From the NCBI RefSeq assembly GCF_900099835.1, contig NZ_FNKP01000001.1, positions 2,108,001 to 2,172,000 on the forward strand: a stretch of DNA of 64,000 nucleotides, given 5' to 3'. Of this stretch, positions 18,519-26,196 are shown one piece after another. The translations under genes were made by a program, and so were the position numbers. Positions within the stretch are counted from its first letter, which is position 1. Each line of letters begins with the position of its first letter. The notes under the pieces were generated by a model that ran no database searches, was not told the DNA's origin, and worked only from the letters and a program-made list of their open reading frames with translations. The stretch is from Paraburkholderia fungorum. GTDB taxonomy: Bacteria > Pseudomonadota > Gammaproteobacteria > Burkholderiales > Burkholderiaceae.

Positions 18519-18959
18519 TTATTTTTTATCGAACGTGACGAGGTTTTTATCTTTCGTGTCGGCCACGAAAATGGCGAGCAATTTTGCGGGTTCGGTCGCG
18601 CTCGCATTTTCACTAACCGTGTGATGAACGCCCGGCTTCTCGGTCCAATATTCGCCCGCGTGATAGACGCGCTCTTCGCCATTGTTGACCTGGCTGCGGA
18701 TCGCGCCCGACAACACATAGCCCACCACGAAAGCCTGTCCGTGACGATGCGACGGCGATTTGCCACCCGGCGCGTAGTCGACGACCAGCGCGGTCATGGT
18801 CTTGCCCGGCACGTTCGCGATGGCTTCGGCGAACGCAGGGGTGATCGTTTCGCGAGCAACCGCCGCGCTGGCCGGCTCGTCCGCGAACGCAGCGGGCGCT
18901 GCACCGGCGAGAGACAAACTCGTCAACGTAACCGCTGCGATAAATGTGCGCATGTTCAT
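18519..18959 (-). CDS. secreted cupin-domain protein
   Basis: This 146-aa protein has a Sec signal peptide (cleavage near AAFADE). Its single cupin barrel carries SHRHGQAFVVGYVLSGAI (motif 1, metal-binding His pair) and GEYWTEKPGVHHTVSENAS (motif 2). It is a periplasmic metal-binding protein of unknown activity. The ATG at 18959 is preceded by GAGGAG, which overlaps the azoreductase stop region, so the two genes are translationally coupled. Linkage to an azoreductase suggests a stress or quinone-related role; that is inference only. Confidence 0.82.
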   Translation of the reverse strand: MNMRTFIAAVTLTSLSLAGAAPAAFADEPASAAVARETITPAFAEAIANVPGKTMTALVVDYAPGGKSPSHRHGQAFVVGYVLSGAIRSQVNNGEERVYHAGEYWTEKPGVHHTVSENASATEPAKLLAIFVADTKDKNLVTFDKK

Positions 18960-18963
18960 CGCG

Positions 18964-19644
18964 TTACTCCTCACAAGCCGTCATGGCTTCGTTGTTCGCT
19001 TCGGTGCTCCTGACCGATTGAGCCCAATCCGCCGCCACCGTGTCCAGTTCGCCGCGCGCCCGCTCCAGCGCCTCGGTACGCGCTTCCGGGTTCGCAAACT
19101 GCAGCGGCTGCGCGTCGACGAAAGCCGGATCGGCGACGCCGAGGAAACCGAACGCCGCTTTCAATGCAGGCGTGAGTGCGTCCATCGACGAATATTGGGT
19201 GCCCGGACGCAGATCCGCGCCGCGGCTCGTGATGAACAGCACTTTCTGACGGCCGAGCTGGCCGACCGTGCTGCCGTCTTCGGCGAAAACGTAGGTGAGG
19301 TTGGTACGCGTCACGCTGTCGATGAAAGCCTTGAACGCCGACGGCATCGACCAGTTGTACATCGGCATCGCGAACACGAACGCGTCGGCGGCGAGCAGGC
19401 GCGCGCACAATGCATCCGACGACGCCAGCGTTGCCTTCATCGCGTCCGTACGCTGGTCGGCGGGCGTATAGGTTGCAATCGCAAATGCTTCGGTGACGTG
19501 CGGCGGGGTATCGACCGTCACATCCAGATAATCGATTTCCAGATCGACGTGCTGGTCGCGCAGACGCTCCAGAAAATAACGGCTCAATGCGCGGGAGTTG
19601 GACCGCTCGCGCTTCGCGCTGGCATCGACGTGCATGATCTTCAT
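18964..19644 (-). CDS. azoR: FMN-dependent NADH-azoreductase
   Basis: This 226-aa flavodoxin-fold reductase begins MKIMHVDASAKRERSNSRAL (phosphate loop binding FMN) and has MPMYNWSMPSAFKAFIDSVTR, the conserved azoreductase core around residues 95-115. Family members reduce quinones and azo compounds with NADH in the cytosol. The ATG at 19644 has GGAAGGACGG upstream. It is divergent from marR at 19851, and the cupin gene follows with an overlapping ribosome site. Control by the MarR regulator is likely from position, although the clearest operator lies nearer marR. Confidence 0.92.
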   Translation of the reverse strand: MKIMHVDASAKRERSNSRALSRYFLERLRDQHVDLEIDYLDVTVDTPPHVTEAFAIATYTPADQRTDAMKATLASSDALCARLLAADAFVFAMPMYNWSMPSAFKAFIDSVTRTNLTYVFAEDGSTVGQLGRQKVLFITSRGADLRPGTQYSSMDALTPALKAAFGFLGVADPAFVDAQPLQFANPEARTEALERARGELDTVAADWAQSVRSTEANNEAMTACEE

Positions 19645-19803
19645 GATTTCCGTCCTTCCGATAGTGATTTGACCTGACCGCAGATTAGTCGCTTGAGTGG
19701 CTTTGTTAAATGACCGGTTTCGGTTAATTTCAGGTGACCACTTGGGAGAGCCCGAACGAGTGCCGCAAATGAAACACAGAAGTGCGGCAATCGATTTTGA
19801 CAA

Positions 19804-19821
19804 TATCTGACTTTGCAGATA
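19804..19821. promoter_or_regulatory. MarR operator 1
   Basis: A perfect inverted repeat TATCTG-N6-CAGATA lies 30 bp before the marR start. The same (T/A)CTG-N6-CAGA core recurs before the outer-membrane efflux gene and before the efflux pump gene. It is a probable autoregulatory MarR site. Confidence 0.7.
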
Positions 19822-19850
19822 AAGTTCCGCCCATCAACCTGGAGGCTTCG

Positions 19851-20288
19851 ATGAACCACTACTCGCCGGAAAATTTCAGCCTGACGCAGAGCGTGGGGTT
19901 CTCGATCACCAAGGCACGCAACGTGTTGATCACCGAGATGGATGCGGCGCTCAAGGAACTCGACATCACCAGTCAGCAGATGGGCATTCTGTTGTCGTTG
20001 GCTCGTGAGCTCGCGACCACGCCGTTCGAGTTGTCCCGGCTGCTTGGCATCGACACCGGCCTGATGACGCGCATGCTCGACAAGCTCGAAACAAAGGGCC
20101 TGCTGGAACGCTCGCGCAGCGTCGAAGACCGCCGCGTCGTCAACCTGACGCTGACGAAAGAGGGGGCCGCCGTCGCCGCGCAAGTACCGGAAATCGCGCC
20201 GGGGGTCCTGAACCGGCGCCTGAGGAAATTCAGCAAAACCGAATTCGAGGAATTGCGCCGCCTGCTCAACAAGTTTCTCGCCGACTAG
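19851..20288 (+). CDS. MarR-family transcriptional regulator of the efflux locus
   Basis: This 145-aa winged-helix regulator contains LTQSVGFSITKARNVLITEMDAAL, LSRLLGIDTGLMTRMLDKLETKGLLERSRS (recognition helix) and the wing DRRVVNLTLTKEG. The ATG at 19851 has GGAGG upstream. It precedes an RND/NodT-type outer-membrane factor and EmrAB-like genes on the same strand and is divergent from an azoreductase. That arrangement resembles EmrR/FarR-type circuits, in which a phenolic or lipophilic compound relieves repression. Three matched palindromes in the locus support a small local regulon. Confidence 0.92.
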   Translation: MNHYSPENFSLTQSVGFSITKARNVLITEMDAALKELDITSQQMGILLSLARELATTPFELSRLLGIDTGLMTRMLDKLETKGLLERSRSVEDRRVVNLTLTKEGAAVAAQVPEIAPGVLNRRLRKFSKTEFEELRRLLNKFLAD

Positions 20289-20404
20289 ACGAAGCGACAG
20301 AAAGCACCGCAAGGCAACACCAGGCAACGCGATCAGGCCCGACGCGGGAACGCGAAGCAGGGCAACCCGCTGTGACTATCCACAGCGTTTTTAACATCCA
20401 ATTA

Positions 20405-20418
20405 TCTGACAGGTCAGA
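20405..20418. promoter_or_regulatory. MarR operator 2
   Basis: A perfect inverted repeat TCTGAC-AG-GTCAGA ends two bases before the ATG of the outer-membrane efflux gene. The only ribosome-binding candidate (CAGG) lies inside it, so a bound repressor would block transcription at the gene's edge. Confidence 0.7.
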
Positions 20419-20420
20419 AA

Positions 20421-21929
20421 ATGAAATCACAGTTAATCAGGCAGGCAGCCGGGCCGCGCGTCGCGAAGGCCGGCGTGACGGTGATCTTCGCGGCGGTGCT
20501 GTCGGCCTGTGCGAATTACGCCGGCATTTCCAGCGATAAACAGATGGCGCAGCCGCAGACCTACGCGACTCAACAAAGTCTTCCGCAAGACAACGGGCAT
20601 TGGCCGGCTGCCGATTGGGCCGACCAGTTCGGCGACGCTCAACTGAAAGATCTGCTCGCGGAAGCGCTGAAGGGCAACCCGTCGATCGAACAGGCAAGGG
20701 CGCGAGTCGCCGCCGCTGCCGCCTATAGCGACACGGCCAAAGCCAGCACGATGCCGCAGGTCGGCGCGACTTATTCGTTCACGCGACAACAGTATTCGAG
20801 CACCGCGCTCGTGCCGCCGCCGTATGCCGGTTCGTGGCAGTCGGAGAACAAAGGCCTGCTTTCCGCTTCGTACGATCTCGACCTGTGGGGCAAGAACCGC
20901 GAGGCGCTGAAGGCGTCGTTGTCGCAATTGCAGGCGAGTCAGGCCGACGCCGAAGTGGTCAAGCTGTCTCTCACGTCGGCCACGGCGCGGGCGTACAACC
21001 AGCTTGCACGGCTCTACGCGTTGCGCGATATCGCCCAGCAGGAAATCACACAGCGCGAACAGATCGACCGCATCACCGCGCAGCGCATTGCCAACGGGCT
21101 GGACACGCAGGTCGAGCGCAAGACCGCGCAGGCCAATCTCGCGACCAGCCACGCGACGCTGGCGGCAATCGACGGCAGCATTCTCACCACACGCTATCAA
21201 CTGGCCGCGTTGCTCGGCGCCGGGCCGGATCGCGGTCTCGCAATTGCGCGGCCTGCGATGGGTGTCGGCGATGAAGTGCATCTGCCGGACAACCTGCCTG
21301 CCGATCTCGTGAGCCGCCGTCCCGACCTGGTCGCCGCGAAATGGCGCGTCGACGCGTTGACCCACGACGTGAAAGAGGCGAAGGCCGAGTTCTATCCCGA
21401 CATCAACCTGAGCGCGGCGATCGGGCTCGACGCGTTCGGCTTTGGCCGCTTTTTGACCGCGGCGAGCCGGACGGCGTCAGCGGGTCCGGCGATCCATCTG
21501 CCGATCTTCGACGGCGGCCAGTTGCGTGCGCAGTTGAAGGGCCGTTATGCCGATTTCGATTACGCCGTCGCCAGCTACAACCAGACGCTCGTCACCGCGC
21601 TGTCAGAGGTTGCGACGCAACTCGCGCAGATCCGCTCGACCGACCAGCAACTCGGCGACGCGCAGGCCGCGCAAGACGCCGCCAGCAGCGCCGATCAGTT
21701 GGCGCTGACGCAATACAAGGCCGGTCTCACGAATCAGTTGACCGTGCTGAACGCCGACACGACCGCGCTCGCCGCCGATCAGCAGGTCGCCAATCTCAGG
21801 ATGAACCGGCGCGATCAGCAGATTGCGCTGGCGGCGGCGCTCGGCGGCGGTTATGTCGATGGCGACGACCCCGTGGCGAAATCCGCGCAATCCGCGCAAT
21901 CCGATCAACCCGTCGTCGCCGCGCGCTGA
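20421..21929 (+). CDS. NodT-family outer-membrane efflux lipoprotein
   Basis: This 502-aa protein has a lipobox LSAC near residue 30 and two outer-membrane efflux (OEP, PF02321) repeats. These include GNPSIEQARARVAAAAA, the LLSASYDLDLWGKNRE strand-helix junction, and LVSRRPDLVAAKWRVDAL. It forms a trimeric TolC-like duct. It is the first gene after marR and is followed by the membrane-fusion gene 42 bp downstream, so it completes a tripartite pump. Its RBS overlaps the predicted operator. Confidence 0.93.
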   Translation: MKSQLIRQAAGPRVAKAGVTVIFAAVLSACANYAGISSDKQMAQPQTYATQQSLPQDNGHWPAADWADQFGDAQLKDLLAEALKGNPSIEQARARVAAAAAYSDTAKASTMPQVGATYSFTRQQYSSTALVPPPYAGSWQSENKGLLSASYDLDLWGKNREALKASLSQLQASQADAEVVKLSLTSATARAYNQLARLYALRDIAQQEITQREQIDRITAQRIANGLDTQVERKTAQANLATSHATLAAIDGSILTTRYQLAALLGAGPDRGLAIARPAMGVGDEVHLPDNLPADLVSRRPDLVAAKWRVDALTHDVKEAKAEFYPDINLSAAIGLDAFGFGRFLTAASRTASAGPAIHLPIFDGGQLRAQLKGRYADFDYAVASYNQTLVTALSEVATQLAQIRSTDQQLGDAQAAQDAASSADQLALTQYKAGLTNQLTVLNADTTALAADQQVANLRMNRRDQQIALAAALGGGYVDGDDPVAKSAQSAQSDQPVVAAR

Positions 21930-21971
21930 GACGCGCCCGCGACATCCACACAGTCAGTCAGGAGCCAGAAA

Positions 21972-23225
21972 ATGAGCGATACGATCGATACGGTCCGCAC
22001 GAAGGAGCCCGCGGATCACACCCAGGATGCGGCCAGTCAGGCGCAGCCGTCCACGAAACGCAAAGTGCTGCTTAGCCTGCTCGCCGCGAGCGTAGTGGTG
22101 GCGGGCGCGGGTTACGGCGCGTACTACTTCACGGTGGGCCGCTATCACCAGTCCACCGACGACGCGTATGTCAGCGGCAACCTCGTTCAATTGACGCCGC
22201 AAGTCACCGGCACCGTGATCGCGGTGAATGCCGACGACACGCAGATCGTCAAACAGGGCGCACCGCTCGTCACGCTAGATAACGCGGACGCGAAAATCGC
22301 GCTGTCGAACGCAGAGGCGACCCTCGGCCAGACGGTGCGCCAGGTCAGCGGCCTCTACGTGAACAACGACTTCTACGCGGCGACGGTCGCCCAGCGTCAG
22401 TCCGATCTCGCCCGCGCGAACGACGACCTCAAACGCCGTCAGGCGGTCGCCGACACGGGTGCCGTGTCCGGTGAAGATATCGCGCATGCCCGCGATGCGG
22501 TCAGCGCCGCGCAAGCCGCACTCGACGCCGCCCGCCAGCAGGCCGAAGCCAATCACGCGCTGACCGACCGCACGTCGATCGAACAGCATCCGAACGTGCA
22601 GGCCGCTGCATCGAAAGTGCGTGACGCCTACCTGAATTACGCACGCAACACGTTGCCCGCGCCTGTGACCGGCTATGTCGCGCGGCGCTCGGTGCAGGTC
22701 GGTCAACGCGTCGCGCCGGGCACGCCGCTGATGGCAATCGTGCCGCTCGACGGCGTGTGGGTCGACGCGAATTTCAAGGAAGGCCAGTTGACCCACATGC
22801 GCATCGGCCAGCCGGTCACGCTCTCAGCCGACGTGTACGGCTCGGGCGTCAAGTATCACGGCCGGGTAGTGGGCTTTTCAGCGGGAACGGGCTCTGCATT
22901 CGCCGTGCTGCCCGCACAGAATGCAACGGGCAACTGGATCAAGGTCGTGCAGCGGTTGCCCGCCAGGATCGCACTCGATCAACGCGAACTGGACGCGCAT
23001 CCATTGCGGATTGGCCTGTCGATGCAGGTCGATGTCGACACGCACGAAGAGTCGGGCGCGCAACTCGGCGCGGCGGTCAATACGTCGTATCGCACCGACG
23101 TGTTCGCGCAATACGGCGATGAAGCCGATGCGGAGATCGCGCGCATCATCGCTCAGAACATGCCGGCGACGCGTGCAACGGTGGCTGGAACGCCCGCGAA
23201 AAATGCGCTACGTAAAGCGGGCTGA
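21972..23225 (+). CDS. HlyD/EmrA-type membrane fusion protein
   Basis: This 417-aa periplasmic adaptor has one N-terminal membrane helix (about 31-53). STDDAYVSGNLVQLTPQVTGTV opens the barrel-sandwich (biotinyl-lipoyl-like) domain, a coiled-coil hairpin spans about 100-205, and a beta-barrel domain contains PLDGVWVDANFKEGQL. The ATG follows GGAG. It links the MFS pump encoded downstream to the outer-membrane lipoprotein encoded upstream. The C-terminal 40 residues or so extend past the usual EmrA end and are low-complexity. Confidence 0.93.
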   Translation: MSDTIDTVRTKEPADHTQDAASQAQPSTKRKVLLSLLAASVVVAGAGYGAYYFTVGRYHQSTDDAYVSGNLVQLTPQVTGTVIAVNADDTQIVKQGAPLVTLDNADAKIALSNAEATLGQTVRQVSGLYVNNDFYAATVAQRQSDLARANDDLKRRQAVADTGAVSGEDIAHARDAVSAAQAALDAARQQAEANHALTDRTSIEQHPNVQAAASKVRDAYLNYARNTLPAPVTGYVARRSVQVGQRVAPGTPLMAIVPLDGVWVDANFKEGQLTHMRIGQPVTLSADVYGSGVKYHGRVVGFSAGTGSAFAVLPAQNATGNWIKVVQRLPARIALDQRELDAHPLRIGLSMQVDVDTHEESGAQLGAAVNTSYRTDVFAQYGDEADAEIARIIAQNMPATRATVAGTPAKNALRKAG

Positions 23226-23300
23226 TAATCGCAGATGCAGATTTAGCTCTTGCAGCAAGCAAAAATCTCAGCAACACGGGTCATATTTTTTGCCCATTTA

Positions 23301-23314
23301 ACTGATAAGTCAGA
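23301..23314. promoter_or_regulatory. MarR operator 3 (internal)
   Basis: ACTG-ATAAGT-CAGA lies 30 bp before the emrB-like start, in an AT-rich patch unlike the coding sequence around it. Read on the minus strand it gives TATCTGACTTATCAGT, nearly the same as operator 1. This suggests a separate regulated promoter for the pump gene. Confidence 0.6.
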
Positions 23315-23343
23315 TATTTTTACCTTTGTCGACAGGTGACGAA

Positions 23344-24906
23344 ATGAATGGATCGGGCAACGCAGCCACGCTGCCGCCTTTGACCGGCGGCAAGCTCGTG
23401 CTGGCAACCGTGGCCGTGGCGCTGGCTACGTTTATGAACGTGCTGGACTCGTCGATCGCGAACGTGGCGATTCCGACGATTGCCGGCAACCTGGGCGTCT
23501 CGGTGGACGAGGGCACGTGGGTGATTACGCTGTTCGCCGCCGCCAATGCAATCTCGATTCCGTTGACCGGCTGGCTCACGCAACGTGTCGGACAGATCAA
23601 GCTGTTCGTCTGGGCCATCCTGCTGTTCGTGCTGTCATCGTGGCTGTGCGGGATCGCGCCGACGCTGCCGATACTGCTCGGTGCGCGCATTCTGCAAGGC
23701 GCAGTGGCGGGCCCGCTGATTCCGCTGTCGCAGGCTATTCTGCTGGGCTCGTATCCGAAGGAAAAAAGCTCGCATGCGCTGGCGTTATGGGCGATGACCG
23801 CCACCGTCGGCCCGATCGCCGGCCCGGCGCTCGGCGGCTGGATCACCGACAGCTATTCGTGGTCGTGGATTTTCTACATCAACATTCCGGTCGGCCTGTT
23901 TGCCGCGAGCGTGACGTGGGCGATCTACCGTACCCGCGAAACGCCGACCAAGCGCTTGCCGATCGACAAAATCGGGCTGATCTCGCTGATCGCGTGGGTT
24001 GGCTCTCTGCAGATCATGCTCGACAAGGGCAAGGATCTGGACTGGTTCAACTCGCCGGTCATCGTCGGATTGACCGTGTTCGCCGCGATCAGCTTCGTGT
24101 TTTTCGTCATCTGGGAGTTGACAGAAAAGAACCCGATCGTCGATCTGAAACTGTTTGGGAAACGGAATTTCCTCGGCGGCACGATTGCGATTTCGGTCGC
24201 CTATGCGGTGTTTTTCTCGAACCTAGTGCTGTTGCCGCAATGGATGCAGGGCTACCTGAATTACCGTTCGGTCGATGCAGGTCTTGCCACGGCGCCGCTC
24301 GGTATCTTCGCGGTGATTCTCGCGCCGGTCATGGCGAAGATCATGCCGAAATCGGACGCGCGGGTATTGGCGACGCTGGCGTTTCTCGGTTTCGCGGGCG
24401 TGTTCTTCATGCGTTCGCACTACACCACGGGCGTGGATACGTGGACGCTCGTTCTGCCGACGTTGCTGCAAGGCGTTCCGACTGCGCTGTTCTTCGTGCC
24501 GCTGACCGCGATCATTCTGTCGGGTTTGCCGGCGGCGAGAATTCCGGCTGCGGCGGGGCTGTCGAATTTCGCCCGCGTGTTTGCGGGCGCGGTGGGGACC
24601 TCGCTGGCAGCAACGGGATGGAACGACCGGACCATCCTGCATCACGCGCAACTGGCCGAGCAGACGAGCGTCAACAATCCCACGTTCGTAGCCGCGCTGG
24701 ATTCGCTGCAACACTCGCTGGGCGGCAGTGCATCGCAGGCCATGGCGTACTTCGAGCAATCGATGAACGCTCAGGCGGCCATGCTCGGCCTGAACGATAT
24801 TTTCTGGCTGTCGGCGGTGATCTTCGTGCTGATCATTCCGCTGATCTGGGTGACGAAGCCCGATCACTCGGCCTCGTCTGCGGCAGCGGGCGCGGGTGGT
24901 CATTGA
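23344..24906 (+). CDS. DHA2-family (EmrB/QacA-like) MFS drug transporter
   Basis: This 520-aa inner-membrane protein has fourteen predicted helices. It carries the DHA2 motifs LDSSIANVAIPTIAGNLGVS (helix 1), GWLTQRVGQIKLFVW (motif A) and GAVAGPLIPLSQAIL, and WIFYINIPVG in motif C context. It exports hydrophobic compounds with proton import through the partner adaptor and outer-membrane duct. The ATG at 23344 has AGGTGA upstream; an upstream TTG at 23326 is less likely. The gap of 118 bp from the adaptor gene carries its own MarR-like operator. Confidence 0.93.
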   Translation: MNGSGNAATLPPLTGGKLVLATVAVALATFMNVLDSSIANVAIPTIAGNLGVSVDEGTWVITLFAAANAISIPLTGWLTQRVGQIKLFVWAILLFVLSSWLCGIAPTLPILLGARILQGAVAGPLIPLSQAILLGSYPKEKSSHALALWAMTATVGPIAGPALGGWITDSYSWSWIFYINIPVGLFAASVTWAIYRTRETPTKRLPIDKIGLISLIAWVGSLQIMLDKGKDLDWFNSPVIVGLTVFAAISFVFFVIWELTEKNPIVDLKLFGKRNFLGGTIAISVAYAVFFSNLVLLPQWMQGYLNYRSVDAGLATAPLGIFAVILAPVMAKIMPKSDARVLATLAFLGFAGVFFMRSHYTTGVDTWTLVLPTLLQGVPTALFFVPLTAIILSGLPAARIPAAAGLSNFARVFAGAVGTSLAATGWNDRTILHHAQLAEQTSVNNPTFVAALDSLQHSLGGSASQAMAYFEQSMNAQAAMLGLNDIFWLSAVIFVLIIPLIWVTKPDHSASSAAAGAGGH

Positions 24907-24947
24907 ACTGGCGGCGGCAAGCGCAGACGCCGGTCACGGTTTGCGCG

Positions 24948-26021
24948 TCACGGCTTCTGACTGGCCGGGCGCTTCACAAACGGTCCGCCTGAAAAATCAA
25001 TCGACGCGCGGTTTTGCGCATCGCCTTTGACGCGGGAGCGGCGCACAAGGTGAGGGTGAGGGCGACCGTGTGCCGCTCCGGCCCGCGCCGCTTCGAGTTG
25101 CTGCGACACGATTTCAACCCGCTGACGAAGCAGATCGCTTGCGCTCAGCCGCTCGGCAAGCAACGCGTCTTTCTCGACGATTTGCGCGTCGCTCGCCAGA
25201 CACCGTGCCGCCGACGCCGCCAGTTCGGCTTTCGTGGTGGCAAGTGCGTCCCGCAAAGCATCGCGTTCGGAACGGTGCTCGGCCTCCAGCAACGCGGTGC
25301 GCTCATTAGCTGCCTGCAACTCCTTGCGCATCCGGGACGCCGCCGCCCGTTCGCTCTCGATTTCGAGCAACGCCCGCTTTTCAGCCGCCGCGAGCCGCTG
25401 CTCGTTCTGCTCGTGCGATTGCCGAAGTTTCGTCAGTTCGTCAGCGAAATCGCGCCTTGCATCGGCCAGCGCGACGGCTCCCGCCGCGATTTCTTCCTTC
25501 GATAACGCCAGTTGCTTCGTCAACATGTCGTTGGCGGTTTGAAGCTCGACCAGACGAGCCTCAAGTCCGCCAATCTGCTGACCGAGCGCGACGGCGTTGT
25601 CCGCCGCGCGTTCGGCTTTCGACGCCGCTTCGTCGCGTTGCGATTCTGCGTCCAGCAGGCGTTCACGGGCGGCGGCGAGTTCAGCCTGCACATCCTGACG
25701 GAACACGTCCAGACCGGCGTTCGCGGCATCGCTCGACAAGCGCCAGAGGTTGGCCGCCAGTTCACCGGCAGCAGCCGCGACTTCAGCCGGCAAATCCGGG
25801 CGTCCGACATCGACCCGGGTTTTCTCGCGGACCTCGACCCAGAAATCGCGCAGCGCCTTGGCCGGCGCGCTCATGCTGCCTTTGCGCACCAACTGGTAAA
25901 GCCGGTTGGCCGTCGGCGTTTCGCCGTACCGGAAGAACATCAGCGCGCAAACCTCGCGATATAGCGCCTGCGTGTCGGACGCGTGTTCGCGAACGGCTTC
26001 GATGTCGGATTCGAGGGTCAT
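24948..26021 (-). CDS. KfrA-like DNA-binding coiled-coil protein
   Basis: This protein of about 357 aa has a predicted DNA-binding N-terminus (ALYREVCALMFFRYGETPTANRLYQLVRKGS, residues 20-50) matching the KfrA_N type (PF11740). It is followed by some 220 residues of Ala/Glu/Arg-rich coiled coil from about 110 to 320 and a basic tail. KfrA proteins are plasmid DNA-binding autoregulators. A similar architecture occurs in TnpT, the accessory factor of the Tn4651-type cointegrate resolution system. It is divergent from a tyrosine recombinase with palindromes between them. The ATG at 26021 matches the family start; the RBS is weak. Confidence 0.8.
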   Translation of the reverse strand: MTLESDIEAVREHASDTQALYREVCALMFFRYGETPTANRLYQLVRKGSMSAPAKALRDFWVEVREKTRVDVGRPDLPAEVAAAAGELAANLWRLSSDAANAGLDVFRQDVQAELAAARERLLDAESQRDEAASKAERAADNAVALGQQIGGLEARLVELQTANDMLTKQLALSKEEIAAGAVALADARRDFADELTKLRQSHEQNEQRLAAAEKRALLEIESERAAASRMRKELQAANERTALLEAEHRSERDALRDALATTKAELAASAARCLASDAQIVEKDALLAERLSASDLLRQRVEIVSQQLEAARAGAAHGRPHPHLVRRSRVKGDAQNRASIDFSGGPFVKRPASQKP

Positions 26022-26045
26022 GGTCTTGGTAGCCGGGTGTAAAAC

Positions 26046-26072
26046 GTTGATATGTTGATAATACAACGTATT
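26046..26072. repeat. direct and inverted repeats upstream of the KfrA-like gene
   Basis: GTTGATA occurs twice (26046-26052 and 26054-26060). The overlapping palindromes GTTG-N6-CAAC and AATAC-AAC-GTATT follow up to 26072. The cluster lies 25 bp upstream of the KfrA-like start and could be its autoregulatory or accessory binding site. Confidence 0.5.
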
Positions 26073-26101
26073 TTATAAAAATCATTACCCCATGTGTTCT
26101 G

Positions 26102-26133
26102 ATACACGACATTAGTACTATAATGTCGTGTAT
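26102..26133. promoter_or_regulatory. perfect 13-6-13 inverted repeat: operator or recombination core site
   Basis: The arms ATACACGACATTA and TAATGTCGTGTAT are exact complements separated by GTACTA. The right part contains TATAAT at 26119-26124, a consensus -10. Arm and spacer sizes fit a tyrosine-recombinase core site (compare dif, 11-6-11) but also fit an operator overlapping the recombinase promoter. Its function is inferred. Confidence 0.65.
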
Positions 26134-26196
26134 TGTGTTTTATGGTCTAATCTGACGTTTTCGCCGCGTCTTCAAGCCCTCTGGAGCCTCCAAACC

